Part shown: in pieces, positions 12,480 to 22,927 of the stretch | Layout: each line of letters opens with the position of its first letter | Position numbering within the stretch: the stretch's first letter is position 1 | NCBI GenBank assembly: GCA_029641185.1 | Contig: JAPWGK010000024.1 | Coordinates: forward strand, 248,001 to 312,000 | Length of the DNA: 64,000 bases | Direction of reading: 5' to 3' | Source: Pseudofabraea citricarpa | Lineage: Eukaryota > Ascomycota > Leotiomycetes > Helotiales > Dermateaceae | Notes under the pieces: model-generated | The model's input: the letters and a program-made list of their open reading frames with translations, nothing else | What the model was told of the DNA's origin: nothing | The model's database searches: none | Program-made: the position numbers and the translations under genes

Positions 12480-13756
12480 ATGACGGATAAAGGTGGACTA
12501 CAATTCAAGCAGGAGATCCAGCAAGTGAGTAGAAAGGTTCTGATTTGATACGAAATAAAACCAGAAATTTTCGTCAGAGCTCTTTAAGCAGAAGAAAGTT
12601 GCCTTCTCAGTCCAGAATTCTCTTGATCGCTGTACTTTTTACTCTCTTGTCAATTTTCAACGTAGACATCAAAGTCACTGCTCGCATAAAATATAACATT
12701 GAAAACAAAGGTCATCGTTCCAAGTAGCTTACAAAGTATGTAAACAGATGATGTTTGTTTCCGGCGAGACATCCGAGGCCTCCACTGAAACTCTGATGGT
12801 GATCGAAGAAATAGTTCGCAACCAAGTTGTCGAGATGGTAATTTTCCCTACGGTCAACTGTACTGCAACTACTAAATCAGACATATTAGTTAACTACAGC
12901 CAATGATCTGGCCGCCCGTCGTGCTTCTCGCTTTGTAACCAACAACGACTTGATTTTTCAATTCCGCCATGATTTTCCCAAAGTCTCCCGGGTCCAGAGT
13001 TTTCTCGCATGGAAAGATCTCCGAAAGAACGCAAAGGATGAAGATAAAGACATTGATTCGGACCTCATTGCTACAGAAGACCCAGGGGCAACTGAAACTA
13101 CTGACGAAGTTGCCAGTAAAGTCAAGAAAGAGATGGTTCCGCTACCGTGGGATATTTCTTCGTTCTACAATCAGACTATACCCATGGATTTCAAAGAAGA
13201 AAAAGACGAAATGGATCGGGCGACTCTTGAACGACTCCGAAAAGAAGATCAGAGAACTAAGGATATGACAAAGGATGAGTATATGACTTGGTCTGAGTAC
13301 CGACAAGCTTCTTTCACTAGGAGAAAAGCCAAGCGTTTCAAGGAATGGGCTGGAATTGGTGTCATTGCTGAATGTAAGGCTAATGAAGATGTGGTTGATA
13401 TTCTTGGGTTTCTGATCTGCGAGATGGTGCAGAGGATTACAGAAGAGGCGTTGATGGTTAAGGATCAAGAGGATATCCGGAAGAATCAGAATGAGAATAG
13501 TGACTTTGGGATTGGGAATTCGGGGAAGAGTGTGGCACAAGGAGGATTGTTTGATCTCGCCGCTGAGGGAAGAATGCCAGTGGAGCCGAAACATATCAGG
13601 CAAGCGTTTGCGAACTTGCAACAAAGGCCGAAGAAAGGTCGGGCGATGCTCAATGGGACGCGGGTGCAGCAGAAGACATCATTGAAACTTGTTAGTATAC
13701 CTTATACCTTTTATCAGGCACTCGGTTGGAAACTAACAGACTTGGTTTAGATTTAG
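12480..13756 (+). CDS. spt3: SAGA complex subunit Spt3, 313 aa
   Basis: Histone-fold subunit of the SAGA coactivator that helps deliver TBP to promoters; nuclear. Exons are 12480-12524, 12748-12837, 12890-13690 and a two-codon last exon 13751-13756 (Ile-stop). The N-terminus reads FKQEIQQMMFVSGE, followed by IEEIVRNQVVEM, LTTANDLAARRASR and the IFQFRHDFPKVSR block, then SWKDLRKNAKD-type residues (here AWKDLRKNAKD), all typical of Spt3. An acidic linker rich in Asp and Glu follows, then a second histone-fold-like half. The first intron (223 bp) is longer than the others. The last tiny exon is inferred from a clean GTTAGT...TTTAG intron; reading through gives a 20-residue longer tail. Confidence 0.93.
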
Positions 13757-14478
13757 ATTTTCCTTGGTTCTTTGTTCCTCCGTTTTGGATCACTGGCTGT
13801 CCTTTTGTCCCAAAGTGTTTGTAAATCCCTGCCGACTAGCTCTATATTGACTAAATTCTAATTTGACCAAATTGCTTAGTAGATCTCGGGATCTCTTGGG
13901 ACTCAAACAGATGCATTTGGAAAGCTCGGCTCAGGTTGGAGCAGCAACTGCTCAGGCCGGAAAAAGGAACTGTTTTTTTTATTGAAGTTACTTTTCGTGT
14001 GAAATTTTAAAGTTTGGAAATTGTGAGCTTGTTTGAAGGGAGGAAGCATCTCCAAGACTTTGGTGAAACTCTGCTTCTTAGTTATAGCGGTCCACGTGGA
14101 CCATGTGCTTCTAACAGCGTTCCAGATCCCCCCTCCCCCTCCCCTAGCTAAAAAGGCTGTTAGAAAAACGTTATAGCGAAAATCAAAGCCGTGCTTGGTA
14201 AAATTGCTACCAGTGACCCGGAGATACTCAACCCGGTGCTCAAGCTTGCAGATAATTACCACAGAATCATATCAAAAGTAACTTGAGCGTGTTCATTTCT
14301 GCAAAAACATCTCGTAAGCGAGCTCGGAGATTTAAATTAAGCGATTCAAACGTGAACTTAATAAGAACAGATATTGGCAACCAGTACGCTGGATCTTGAT
14401 TTTTGACTACTGTGACTAAAAATAAAAAACAAATACTTTTCTTCCCCCGTTTGTTTCATTCTACAATAGAATCATCAT
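13757..14478. other. Intergenic between spt3 and the GFA gene (convergent 3' ends)
   Basis: It holds a C-rich tract near 14128-14145 and a 14-bp palindrome GGTCCACGTGGACC at 14089-14102 with an E-box core. A 119-codon minus-strand frame crosses it but shows no family features. Confidence 0.5.
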
Positions 14479-15117
14479 CTACGTATAAGCGCTTCCTTCA
14501 ACCTGGATGACTCCCTCAACACCAACTGGCAACCAACCCACGCGGTCTTTGGTAAACTGCTCTATTCTGGGTCTCAACTTGGTTTCGTGCAAGTGGAAAT
14601 CATCCACAGTACCGATACGCATGATGCTCATTCCTGGGAAGTTTTCGCCGACGCGGTACATGAGAGTGCCGCAGTTGGAGCAGAAGTGGTTGGTCATCTT
14701 CTTGCCCGAGGGAATAGTCTTTGTTTGGCCAAAGGTCTTCAAAAGCTCGCGGCCGCGAATATATTTCACGTGGGTGTCGGCAACAGTGAAGTTAGATGCG
14801 AACATGGATGCCGTGAGCTTGCGGCAATCAGTGCAGTGGCAGATGAAGGTGTCGACTAGGCCGGGAGCACTAGTTGGCTGCAGGTTTAGACGACGCATTA
14901 GAGTAGATTAATTAAAAACCAAAAAAAAAAAAAAAAAGGAAAAGGATAGAATAGATTCAGTCGAGTCGGGTAATGGACTTACGAATGCGATTTGAATAGA
15001 GCCACAGAAGCATGTGGCCGTTGCTTCATCGTCTTTAGACCAGCCGTCACTGGCACAACCGGCCAGAGGAATATAGGGTTGGTTCTTGGCCGGGCGGTCG
15101 GCGGCGGGGGTAGTCAT
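14479..15117 (-). CDS. GFA-family zinc protein (glutathione-dependent formaldehyde-activating like), 177 aa
   Basis: Member of the Mss4-like GFA family, small zinc-binding proteins named for formaldehyde-glutathione chemistry although most fungal members are untested. Exons are 15117-14983 and 14877-14479. Zinc-ligand cysteines are visible in three groups: CFCG (36, 38), CHCTDC (58, 60, 63) and CSNCG (111, 114), followed by the usual G-x-x-D region. The intron (105 bp) carries a long A tract on the plus strand. The splice acceptor CTGCAG is chosen because it keeps phase 0 and joins the two Cys groups at normal spacing; the alternative Met at 14898 would lose the first zinc ligands. Likely cytosolic; no operon-like context. 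Confidence 0.88.
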
Positions 15118-16924
15118 GATAGCTACGGACTGACTCGGAGTGACAACTAAGTGGGATGTAGGATTTGAACGGAGTATGACAATGCACGATTTAAAGTTTT
15201 CAAGGGATTAATGACGAGACCTGTAAAGCGGAGATAAACGATTTATATGTACGACTTGGAAAACTTGTTTGGGATGTGTACTGTAGAAACTCAATTAGGC
15301 AACCCCACTTAAACTCCGGGACTCCGAGTCACGCTTTATAATCGATAAACTAAACGCCTAGGTTTCAAAATTTGAGATGACAAATCTATCAGATTTACTT
15401 TCCTTTGTAATCCTGTAGCTTGTTGGAACTTAGAAGGTGGGAACGCATTCCTGACTGGGTAATTTTGTCAACGGTGTTATCTGGTCACGTGATTGTGACA
15501 AAAATCCTCCGCCATCGACCAACGAGTTATTCTGTTACTTACAATCTATCTTTGAAATCTCTGACTATTCTCATTCAAAGATATCACATGATAGATGTAT
15601 GCGTTATGATTACAATCAGTAAAAAAATAACAAGTAAAAGATTTTCTTGAATTTGTCTCCGATTTGCACGCGAAATAATAATTTCCTGGGTATCTATTTT
15701 CTTCTTATCGGCTGATGTTAAACATTCTACTCTCTTTATCAAGGAACTTTATCAGAACACTATTCACCAAACTTTATCTTTTTCTCCGCTTTGGCAAGAA
15801 GTTAGACTCACTACATGATCCTCAAGGTACATTCATTTGACTTCCGGCTTCTCCCTCCCGCAAACTCTCAGTTTTCTGTAGCATGAACACGTTTAGCGAC
15901 GGCAAACCTTGGTGCTCGCTTTCATTCCTGTAAACTATGTTTACCGAACATGTCACTATTGATGAACTGCTTCTGGACAGCTTAAGTTTGGGTGCCAAGG
16001 GGTGGCACGTTAACGTAGATCTATTTTGTATCTGCACTGCACCCTTTCCGGGTGATGTGCGTCGATCTGATCTGGTCCGTGCAGTTCCTGAACACACGAT
16101 TGATTGCCCAAGAGGAATCTCTGCTAACCGGCAAATATTTACTTGGCATTAACACTCATACCTTGACTCTTACATAGAAGTACCACGAAAGGAGTTAAGG
16201 ACCAAGACTCATCTCATATTATTACGTTCAATTATTGTTCAGATATTTTAGAGTCTTGAGAATTCTTATCAGTTATGGTCTAGGGTTAGTGAAGCAAGGT
16301 TACATTCCCCGTGACTCCGAGAGTGGATGGACCCTGATGCTGCACCTATGTGCTCCACCTTGAACCTCAACGCACGATACAAGGATTAACAAGAACTTGA
16401 TCCATAATTTGCCACACATATATCAAGTCATCTGATCATGCAAGGCTAGCAAGGCTGATTCTGCATCATACTCTTAATTTTGGATGTCGCTGCATCACAC
16501 TGCCGTCGGTAGTTTCTCGAAGGTTGATTTAGCGTTATGTAGGTTTCCGGGGGCTCCGGCATATGCATATACATCCCGTAGCTGCGTATGTATGTCTGCA
16601 TTATTCCCTCAATCGCTAAAATGCGGCGTGGGTTCATGTGCGTCTGCATTATTACCTCAGTCTAAAATGTGGAGTAGGTTCATGGTGGACATCTGAACTT
16701 TCAACTCGCGTACGAGTTGATGGGACTTGGAGCTCCGGACTTGAGATGGATTGTACGAAAAACTTCAACAATCATACGAGATCGATCCATGAATTAGCAG
16801 GCAAGGTGAGGAGAGTAGACATGCTGTTCAAGTATAAAGTCATGAACTGGCCCGAGTTTTGAATAATCATCCACCAGCCTCACAGATCATCACATCAATC
16901 GACATCAGAACTTCATCTGCTACA
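15118..16924. other. Intergenic, 1.8 kb, no gene supported
   Basis: Short frames at 15937-16152 and 16446-16862 show no domain and overlap stop-rich sequence. The only clear structure is a degenerate tandem duplication (16594-16684). The right end is the tyrosinase promoter. Confidence 0.5.
16594..16684. repeat. Degenerate tandem duplication, about 45-bp unit
   Basis: Copy one (16594-16638) and copy two (16642-16684) both start GTCTGCATTATT and end GGTTCATG. They differ mostly by C-to-T and G-to-A changes, as expected if an old duplication decayed by transitions. Confidence 0.75.
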
Positions 16925-18235
16925 ATGTCTCTCCTCAGGCTCTCATCCTTGGTGCCTGCACTGCTCTCTTTGGCAGTTGCAAGCCCCGTCAAGCAGTTTG
17001 CACCTTCTGATATGTCACAGGGAATTGAGATTAAGTTCCCAACTATCATTTACCCCAACGAGACAACAGCAGTTGCCGCAAATGTGGTCTTCCCTCTGGT
17101 GGCACACCCTCTCCAACCCAACGAGACAACTTTGGAAGTCGTCTACCAAAACGAGACTGGAGTCTGCAACTATGCCAGCGCCGTCGTTCGTAAGGAATGG
17201 AGCTCTCTCACGAAGGGCCAGCGAACACAGTATATCGATGCAGTCCAATGCTTGATGGACAAGCCCTCTGTGGTCCCAGGTGTTGGCGCAACCAAGTCGT
17301 ACTACTCCGACTTCGCTTTCCTCCACATCAACTATGCTCGCTACACTCATTTCAACGGCAACTTCTTCTCTTGGCACAGACACCACGTCTGGCTTTTCGA
17401 GCAGGCACTTCACGGCTGCGGTTTCCCCGCGACACTCGGTGTCCCATACATGTACTGGCCTTTGTACGCTGAACACGGTTTTGAGAACAGCACCATCTTT
17501 GACGAGAGCCCAACCAGTCTCGGTGGCAATGGTTGGCCCACTGACTTGAGAGACGGTAACGATCGCCGAGTTCCTCACGGCACTGGTGGAGGATGTGTGA
17601 TGAGAGGTCCTTTCCACGATATGGTTCTCAACTTCCGATCTTTCTACGATGTATATGCTCTTCCTGGTCTCCCTGAGGATTGGGCAACCCCAGTCGAGCG
17701 CTGCTTGGACCGTGACTTGAACCAATGGCTTCTTCAAAACAACCTCAACCAGGAGATCTATAACAGCGCTCTTGCTCAACCTGATCTTCCATCATTCCAG
17801 AACACTTCCGATAACCCCATGTCCTCCTTCGCTATGCACGTCGCCGGACACGGAGCTGTTGGCATGACCATGAACGATCTTTTCGGAGGTTAGTATTCTT
17901 TACAAACTCTCCTCTTTGCCCACCTACTAACTCTCAATTCCAATATAGGAACCATTGATCCATCATTCTGGCTCCATCACTCCAGCATGGACCATCTCTG
18001 GAACCAATGGCAAGAGCAAGACCCAGCACGCAGAGATGTCTACTACGGCACTGACGTTGTTTACAATGCTGGTGGTAACGATGTCGATGCCAACACCGTT
18101 CTTGAGTTCAGCACTGTTGGTCCTCGTATCACTTTGGGCGAAGTCAAGGACCCCATGGCTGGACCTTACTGCTACAGATTCGAGGAGCCTACCTGCTTGG
18201 ATGGCCGCGGTTGCACCTGGCTCCCAGGCCACTAA
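16925..18235 (+). CDS. Secreted short tyrosinase (type-3 copper oxidase), 416 aa
   Basis: Oxidises phenols to quinones, extracellularly. Exons are 16925-17888 and 17949-18235. The Met at 16925 starts a signal peptide with a hydrophobic core (SLVPALLSLAVAS), so the in-frame upstream codons are excluded. CuA histidines are visible in FLHINYARYTH and SWHRHHVWLFE. CuB histidines are in FAMHVAGH and FWLHHSSMDHLW, the intron falling just before that last motif. Several N-x-S/T sites fit a secreted glycoprotein. There is no long C-terminal pro-domain as in classical fungal tyrosinases, so this is the short bacterial-like/secreted class. The tail has Cys pairs (YCYRFEEPTC, GCTW). The substrate is not deducible: phenol or catechol oxidation are both possible. 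Confidence 0.93.
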
Positions 18236-19242
18236 GCGACGACTAACTAGTCAGCCTGGCCGACATATCGCACCATTTACAATGGCTTTAAGAATTTCGA
18301 CATGTTGGACAGGCATACGACGTGGCAATCATCTATGAGGGAGATGAGTTTTGCCAGATCATGTTCTGCTGCGATTTGTACATGGCTGTGGACGGATATG
18401 ATCGGTGCAACAGCTCAAATGGGGGAGATTTTCAATTCTTTCAACTTCTGGCCTAGCGGATACACGCAAGTGTTCAGCCAAGCCGCAAAAAGTTCCTTTT
18501 TAGTTTTATCGTTGATTGTGGTCTTTGTTGTTTTCTTCTTCGTCCCTCTTTATTCCTTGTCTCATGTTATAGCGAAGCTTTATATATTTCCGAGTATATC
18601 TGCCAATTTACAAGCTGCCACCAAAATCGAGTTCAGAGATGTGTGATGTGAGATGTGATTGAAACGTGAGCCTGATAATATATATGATATATATAATACT
18701 AACCTACATCCCATCAGTTGCTATTGGCAACACACAAGTTAAGCGACCGGAACAACCTCGCTGCCATCGGTGGATCGTGTCTCCGGCATCCAGCGACCCA
18801 GTGACCACAACAAAGCGCTCATCACGTGAAGCTATTCCTAGCATATGCCAGTCCACTTCTTACTGGATCTGGTGCTGACCGACGTTGAAGCCAGCCCGTG
18901 TCTGTCCAGGGGCTACAGCGTCATCTAAAACCCAAACCATGTTAACTTGATGGGCTCTCGATTCTCAACGTGTCTGCATCCTTTTCCAGTCATTCTCGGC
19001 GTGCTCTTACATCGTTTGTTGTTGTTGCTTTCTGCTGTGTTGAACGAACTGTTGATGCCGCAGTCGCCCCGCCCCGCTCGTATTGTAGAATACGGTTCGG
19101 AGGTAATGGTGTAACCCGGTTGTCTGTCTACGGCTGCTCCCCGCATTCCAAATTCCAAGGCCAATCGAAGTTGTCGAAGCACGTAAGCAGATCGTACCAA
19201 CACCACCATCGCGTTGCCGGCTTCAGCGGCCACAGGCGCCTC
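18236..19242. other. Intergenic/UTR between tyrosinase and regulator gene
   Basis: No gene is supported. The reading frame of the downstream regulator stays open back to 18970, but that extension is not conserved-looking and is treated as 5' leader. Confidence 0.5.
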
Positions 19243-21750
19243 ATGAATCACGCCGAGGAGTCCAAGAAGAAGCGACGCATTCCAGAGGATCTTCGAAAAC
19301 GGGCCCTTGTGAGTTGCGATCGATGCAAGAAGAGGAGGGTGCGATGTTTGCGCACCGCTCAGCAGTCGGCCTGCCAAGCGTGCATCGAGAACGGCGTCAA
19401 GTGTGAATCCACCCTGCCACGAAAGCAGCGCATCTATGGGAGTATCGAGACGCTGAGTATCCGCTATCGCGTCCTAGATGCCCTGATCAAGGGCCTGTAT
19501 CCAAATCACGACACGGATAACATCGATGTTCTCTACGACATTGCCGAGAAGAGTGGTATCGAGGTGCCCAGCCCAAGTCACGAGGGCGCTGAAGATATTC
19601 TTCTCAACCAGGCTCGCAGCCCAGCCATAAAAGAAGACCCAGGCACTCCAAGCCAAGAGAATATCTCTTACTTTGAGACTCCAGCAATACCCCAGGCTGC
19701 GGCTGAGGTCCCCAGCGAGAAGGTGGTGGCCAACGCACAGGGTGGGCCATCCCATTATATTGGTCCTTCGGCGTCCTTTGGATTTGTGCTGGAGATCAGG
19801 AATCTGGTTGCCCAGTACAATGCCGGACTCAGGGGAGCACCACCTGATGCTAGGCCTCCTTCAGCCATGCTACCATCGCAGCCGAGTAAACTCTCACCCA
19901 TCTACAAAGGCAAAGAGAAAGAAGCCTCTGCGTGGACGACCAGTGGTGATTTCAATGGGAAGAGGATCCCACCACGCCAAGCTCCTGCAACTCCACCTCT
20001 TCTTCAAGCAGAAGTCTTAGCCACACAGCCGCTCAGACCGCTGTCTGCTTTCTTGCCTCCCAGGTCTCTAGCTGACCAGTATGTGGACGCCTACTTTGAA
20101 AAGGTTCATTCGAATTTCATGGTTCTCCACCCAGCGACCTTCATGGCCCGCTACCACGCAACATGGAACGACAGAAAATTCATACAAGATGTTGAGGCTG
20201 GTTGGATTGGTTGTCTCTCTCTTGTTCTGGTATTTGGAATCCAGGAGTTGGAGCCTGACAAGGACAAGTCCATGGAACTCCAACGTCGATTTTTGGGACT
20301 TGTGCTACCACGAATACATCTCATCATCAATACCAGCACCCTCCAGAACATCCAGGCATTGCTTTTGACTCAACTATACCAACACAATAATCGGGAGCGG
20401 AACAGTGCATGGATGTTGCTCGGTTGTGCCTCTCGGATGGCCATCGCACTTGGTATTCACCACGAAGGCTCGACGGGAGGATTTGATGAAGTCGATAGAG
20501 AAATGAGACGTCAAGTGTGGTGGACCTTGTACAATTTTGAGCATACTCTCTGTATGATGCTTGGAAGACCTACATCGATCGATGAGACAGATATGAACGT
20601 GGATTTACCAAATGAAGCAGTGGTCGACAGTCTTCCTCTGGAGCAGATACCGGATATCAGTCAACTATCTGTTCCATTTGGGTATTTGGAACACTCGGTT
20701 CGATTGACAAAACTCTTGATCAGGATTAAATTTGAGATTTACGACCGGCCCGATGATCCATTGCAGCCTGATCTGAAAGCAATTGCTGCTAATAAACTTC
20801 TAGATGCCTTAGATGAATGGTACCAAAATTTACCTCCATCTCTCCACCTCGAGAGTATGTCACCATTACGGAAACATCAAAGAGCCGTTCTATGTCTACA
20901 TATCCAGTTCCGTCATACCCAGACACTCGTATGCCGGCCATACATCTTGCGAAAAGTTGGCGCACAATTAGCCTTCCATCTGGGCTGGAAGCTCACAAGT
21001 CCTGGAATAGACCCCCAAGAATCAAGACTAAGTCATCTTTGTTGTAACTTTGCCCGGCAAGTCGTCATACACCTTCATCAGCTTTCGACTTTCGACATGC
21101 TAGATGGAGTCGCTTGGCTAGACTTTTATTATCTTTACCATGCCGTTCTCGTGCTAGCACTTGATTTTCTTGCTCGACCGCGTGATCAGTTAGATACAGC
21201 TGAAGATACAATCCGCAAAGCCGCTGTTCGTGAGGCTCTAGACGCCGTGCGCAAAGCTAGACTATGCCCGACCTTTACTTTCCTGATTCAAGTTTCAGTA
21301 CAACTCGCCAAAATCGTGGGCATCTTCGATGAATCCTACACGTCGCCGATCAAGAGACATCCTCCTCCAGCTCCCACACAACATCAAGTCAACAGCCAAC
21401 CACAACCACCAGCTCCAGGCGTTGAGGAGCTCATCAACGAATGGTTCCAGTATGACCCTACAAATGCGCCGTGGCATTTCTTCGGCGCGACCGGCTCAGG
21501 TGAGCTGGATAATAACAACATGCTCGCTCCCGCTGTCAACAGCGACATGGTTGTCCCAGTCATGCACCATGATCCTGACCAAGTGTCACTCCAAGCACCC
21601 GCACAACTAGATTTCCATCACCTGCCGCCTCAGCACACAGGCGAGTATACGTGGAACCCTGTGCTGGATCAATCTTCTGTGGGGTATATTCCCAAGCCAG
21701 GGAACGGGAATCCTGGAGCGGGGTCTGGGCATGGAGGAGGGGCTTTTTAG
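19243..21750 (+). CDS. Zn2Cys6 transcription factor with Fungal_trans domain, 835 aa
   Basis: Nuclear DNA-binding regulator. The zinc cluster CDRCKKRRVRC-x8-CQAC-x6-C uses Cys 25, 28, 35, 44, 47 and 54, preceded by a basic KKKRR stretch. A linker-like segment (SIRYRVLDALIKGLYP) follows. The middle-homology region begins near LADQYVDAYFEKVHSNFMVLHPATF and continues through LGCASRMAIALGIHHEG and the RRQVWWTLYNFEHTLCMMLGRP signature. The tail is Pro/Gln/Asn-rich and ends in Gly-rich low complexity. The gene is a single exon. The start at 19243 is preferred over the first in-frame ATG (18970) because the extra residues look like translated leader. It lies next to a tyrosinase and an FAD monooxygenase; regulating them is only inferred from proximity. 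Confidence 0.92.
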   Translation: MNHAEESKKKRRIPEDLRKRALVSCDRCKKRRVRCLRTAQQSACQACIENGVKCESTLPRKQRIYGSIETLSIRYRVLDALIKGLYPNHDTDNIDVLYDIAEKSGIEVPSPSHEGAEDILLNQARSPAIKEDPGTPSQENISYFETPAIPQAAAEVPSEKVVANAQGGPSHYIGPSASFGFVLEIRNLVAQYNAGLRGAPPDARPPSAMLPSQPSKLSPIYKGKEKEASAWTTSGDFNGKRIPPRQAPATPPLLQAEVLATQPLRPLSAFLPPRSLADQYVDAYFEKVHSNFMVLHPATFMARYHATWNDRKFIQDVEAGWIGCLSLVLVFGIQELEPDKDKSMELQRRFLGLVLPRIHLIINTSTLQNIQALLLTQLYQHNNRERNSAWMLLGCASRMAIALGIHHEGSTGGFDEVDREMRRQVWWTLYNFEHTLCMMLGRPTSIDETDMNVDLPNEAVVDSLPLEQIPDISQLSVPFGYLEHSVRLTKLLIRIKFEIYDRPDDPLQPDLKAIAANKLLDALDEWYQNLPPSLHLESMSPLRKHQRAVLCLHIQFRHTQTLVCRPYILRKVGAQLAFHLGWKLTSPGIDPQESRLSHLCCNFARQVVIHLHQLSTFDMLDGVAWLDFYYLYHAVLVLALDFLARPRDQLDTAEDTIRKAAVREALDAVRKARLCPTFTFLIQVSVQLAKIVGIFDESYTSPIKRHPPPAPTQHQVNSQPQPPAPGVEELINEWFQYDPTNAPWHFFGATGSGELDNNNMLAPAVNSDMVVPVMHHDPDQVSLQAPAQLDFHHLPPQHTGEYTWNPVLDQSSVGYIPKPGNGNPGAGSGHGGGAF

Positions 21751-22046
21751 TACTGGATATATTTTCTAGAGATTGTTTTTTGTTTTTATTCTTATTCTTT
21801 TGGGCCCTGATTTCTTCATGAGCGGTTGGACGGGAAATAATATGAGATAGATGGATGGATGGGTGGATTGATAGGATAGCGATGAGATGGGATATGATGT
21901 AATTGGCATGGTTCGTTTACACAGCATACATAGGTATGGGTAGGACAGGATGGGCCGGTGGGATGGGATGGGATACAGGATGGAGTAGGAGAGTTGTAGA
22001 ACTTAAAAAGAAAATGTGTTTGTTCGGGAACATTTTGATTCTCCCC

Positions 22047-22072
22047 TTCTCTTTCTCTTTCTCTTTCTCTTT
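22047..22072. repeat. CTCTTT microsatellite
   Basis: About four tandem CTCTTT units downstream of the transcription factor gene. Confidence 0.9.
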
Positions 22073-22744
22073 ATTTTTTGTAGTTGCTTGATCATTTGTA
22101 AATCCTTCAGTCAACCCAAGCCAAGTTTAAAGAAGACTACTAACTATTCAATAGGTACAAGTACCGACCGTGAGAAAAAACCTTGAGGCATTCACCAAGC
22201 CAAAGGGAGAGAAACTAATAGTATAGCTTGGTCAATCTCTGTGGGCTTTTCATAGAAACAAAAGGGGATTCAGTTCATGTCGTGCTAACGGAGAGGGGTT
22301 TTATTCTATTCTATCAAAGTTTGAAGTCGTACTCTACATGAGATTATCTATCTCCCACTCTACTGTATCAACTAGATTAACATCCGACACCCCACGATCT
22401 AACTATAATGCTTATCTTAGAGTCAGATCTGATTGGCTGCCCCCAGACGCGGCACAGGTGCCGGTCCGGTTAATAGGATAAATCGAGGCACAAGCATTTC
22501 GACTTCGACTTCTCACTTCCCACTTGCAGCAGTGCTTGCATTGCATGCAGGCAACTGCGATTATTGTAGGTTTGATAACATACCGTTGTAGCACTCGGCC
22601 AATTACACATGTACCCACTCCCGCTGAGCAGCTCCGATCCGGAACGTGCATGTATGTCATGGCTTTAAAGGGAACGATAAATACCTCTGTGCCTAGTAGG
22701 TACCACGCATGTGTGCTTCCGACCCAAGATGACATACATATAGG

Positions 22745-22786
22745 TACACACGCACACATACACGTACACGTACATGTACATGCACA
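22745..22786. repeat. 42-nt alternating pyrimidine-purine tract (CA/TG/CG-rich)
   Basis: Every step from 22745 to 22786 alternates pyrimidine and purine, made of CA, CG, TA and TG steps. Such tracts can adopt left-handed Z-DNA under supercoiling. It ends about 140 bp upstream of the monooxygenase start. Confidence 0.8.
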
Positions 22787-22927
22787 GGCACGGGGAATAT
22801 ATGTAAGCACATAAAACCAAAGGTATATGAAGTTGATGTTCCCCTCTTTTCCTCTGCGCCTTATCAGTTATATTCCCACTCGACAATCCCGACTTCTTAG
22901 TCGAAGGAACGACGTCGGTTACTAATC

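Larger units (their letters stand above)
21751..22927. other. Intergenic, 1.2 kb with simple-sequence tracts
   Basis: No gene. It contains GGATG-type and CTCTTT-type simple repeats and a strictly alternating pyrimidine-purine tract (listed separately). The short frames on both strands here are produced by the low-complexity sequence. Confidence 0.6.

Noticed and set aside
13903..14262. 119-codon minus-strand frame
   Set aside because: Contains low-complexity Gly run from a C-rich tract and no family features.
18970..19242. N-terminal extension of the Zn2Cys6 protein (open frame from 18970)
   Set aside because: The extra 91 residues have no regulator-like features; the zinc cluster sits at the usual distance from the Met at 19243.
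22412..22886. Several frames rich in Cys-Thr or Tyr-Val-Cys
   Set aside because: Produced by the alternating CA/TG tract; not coding.
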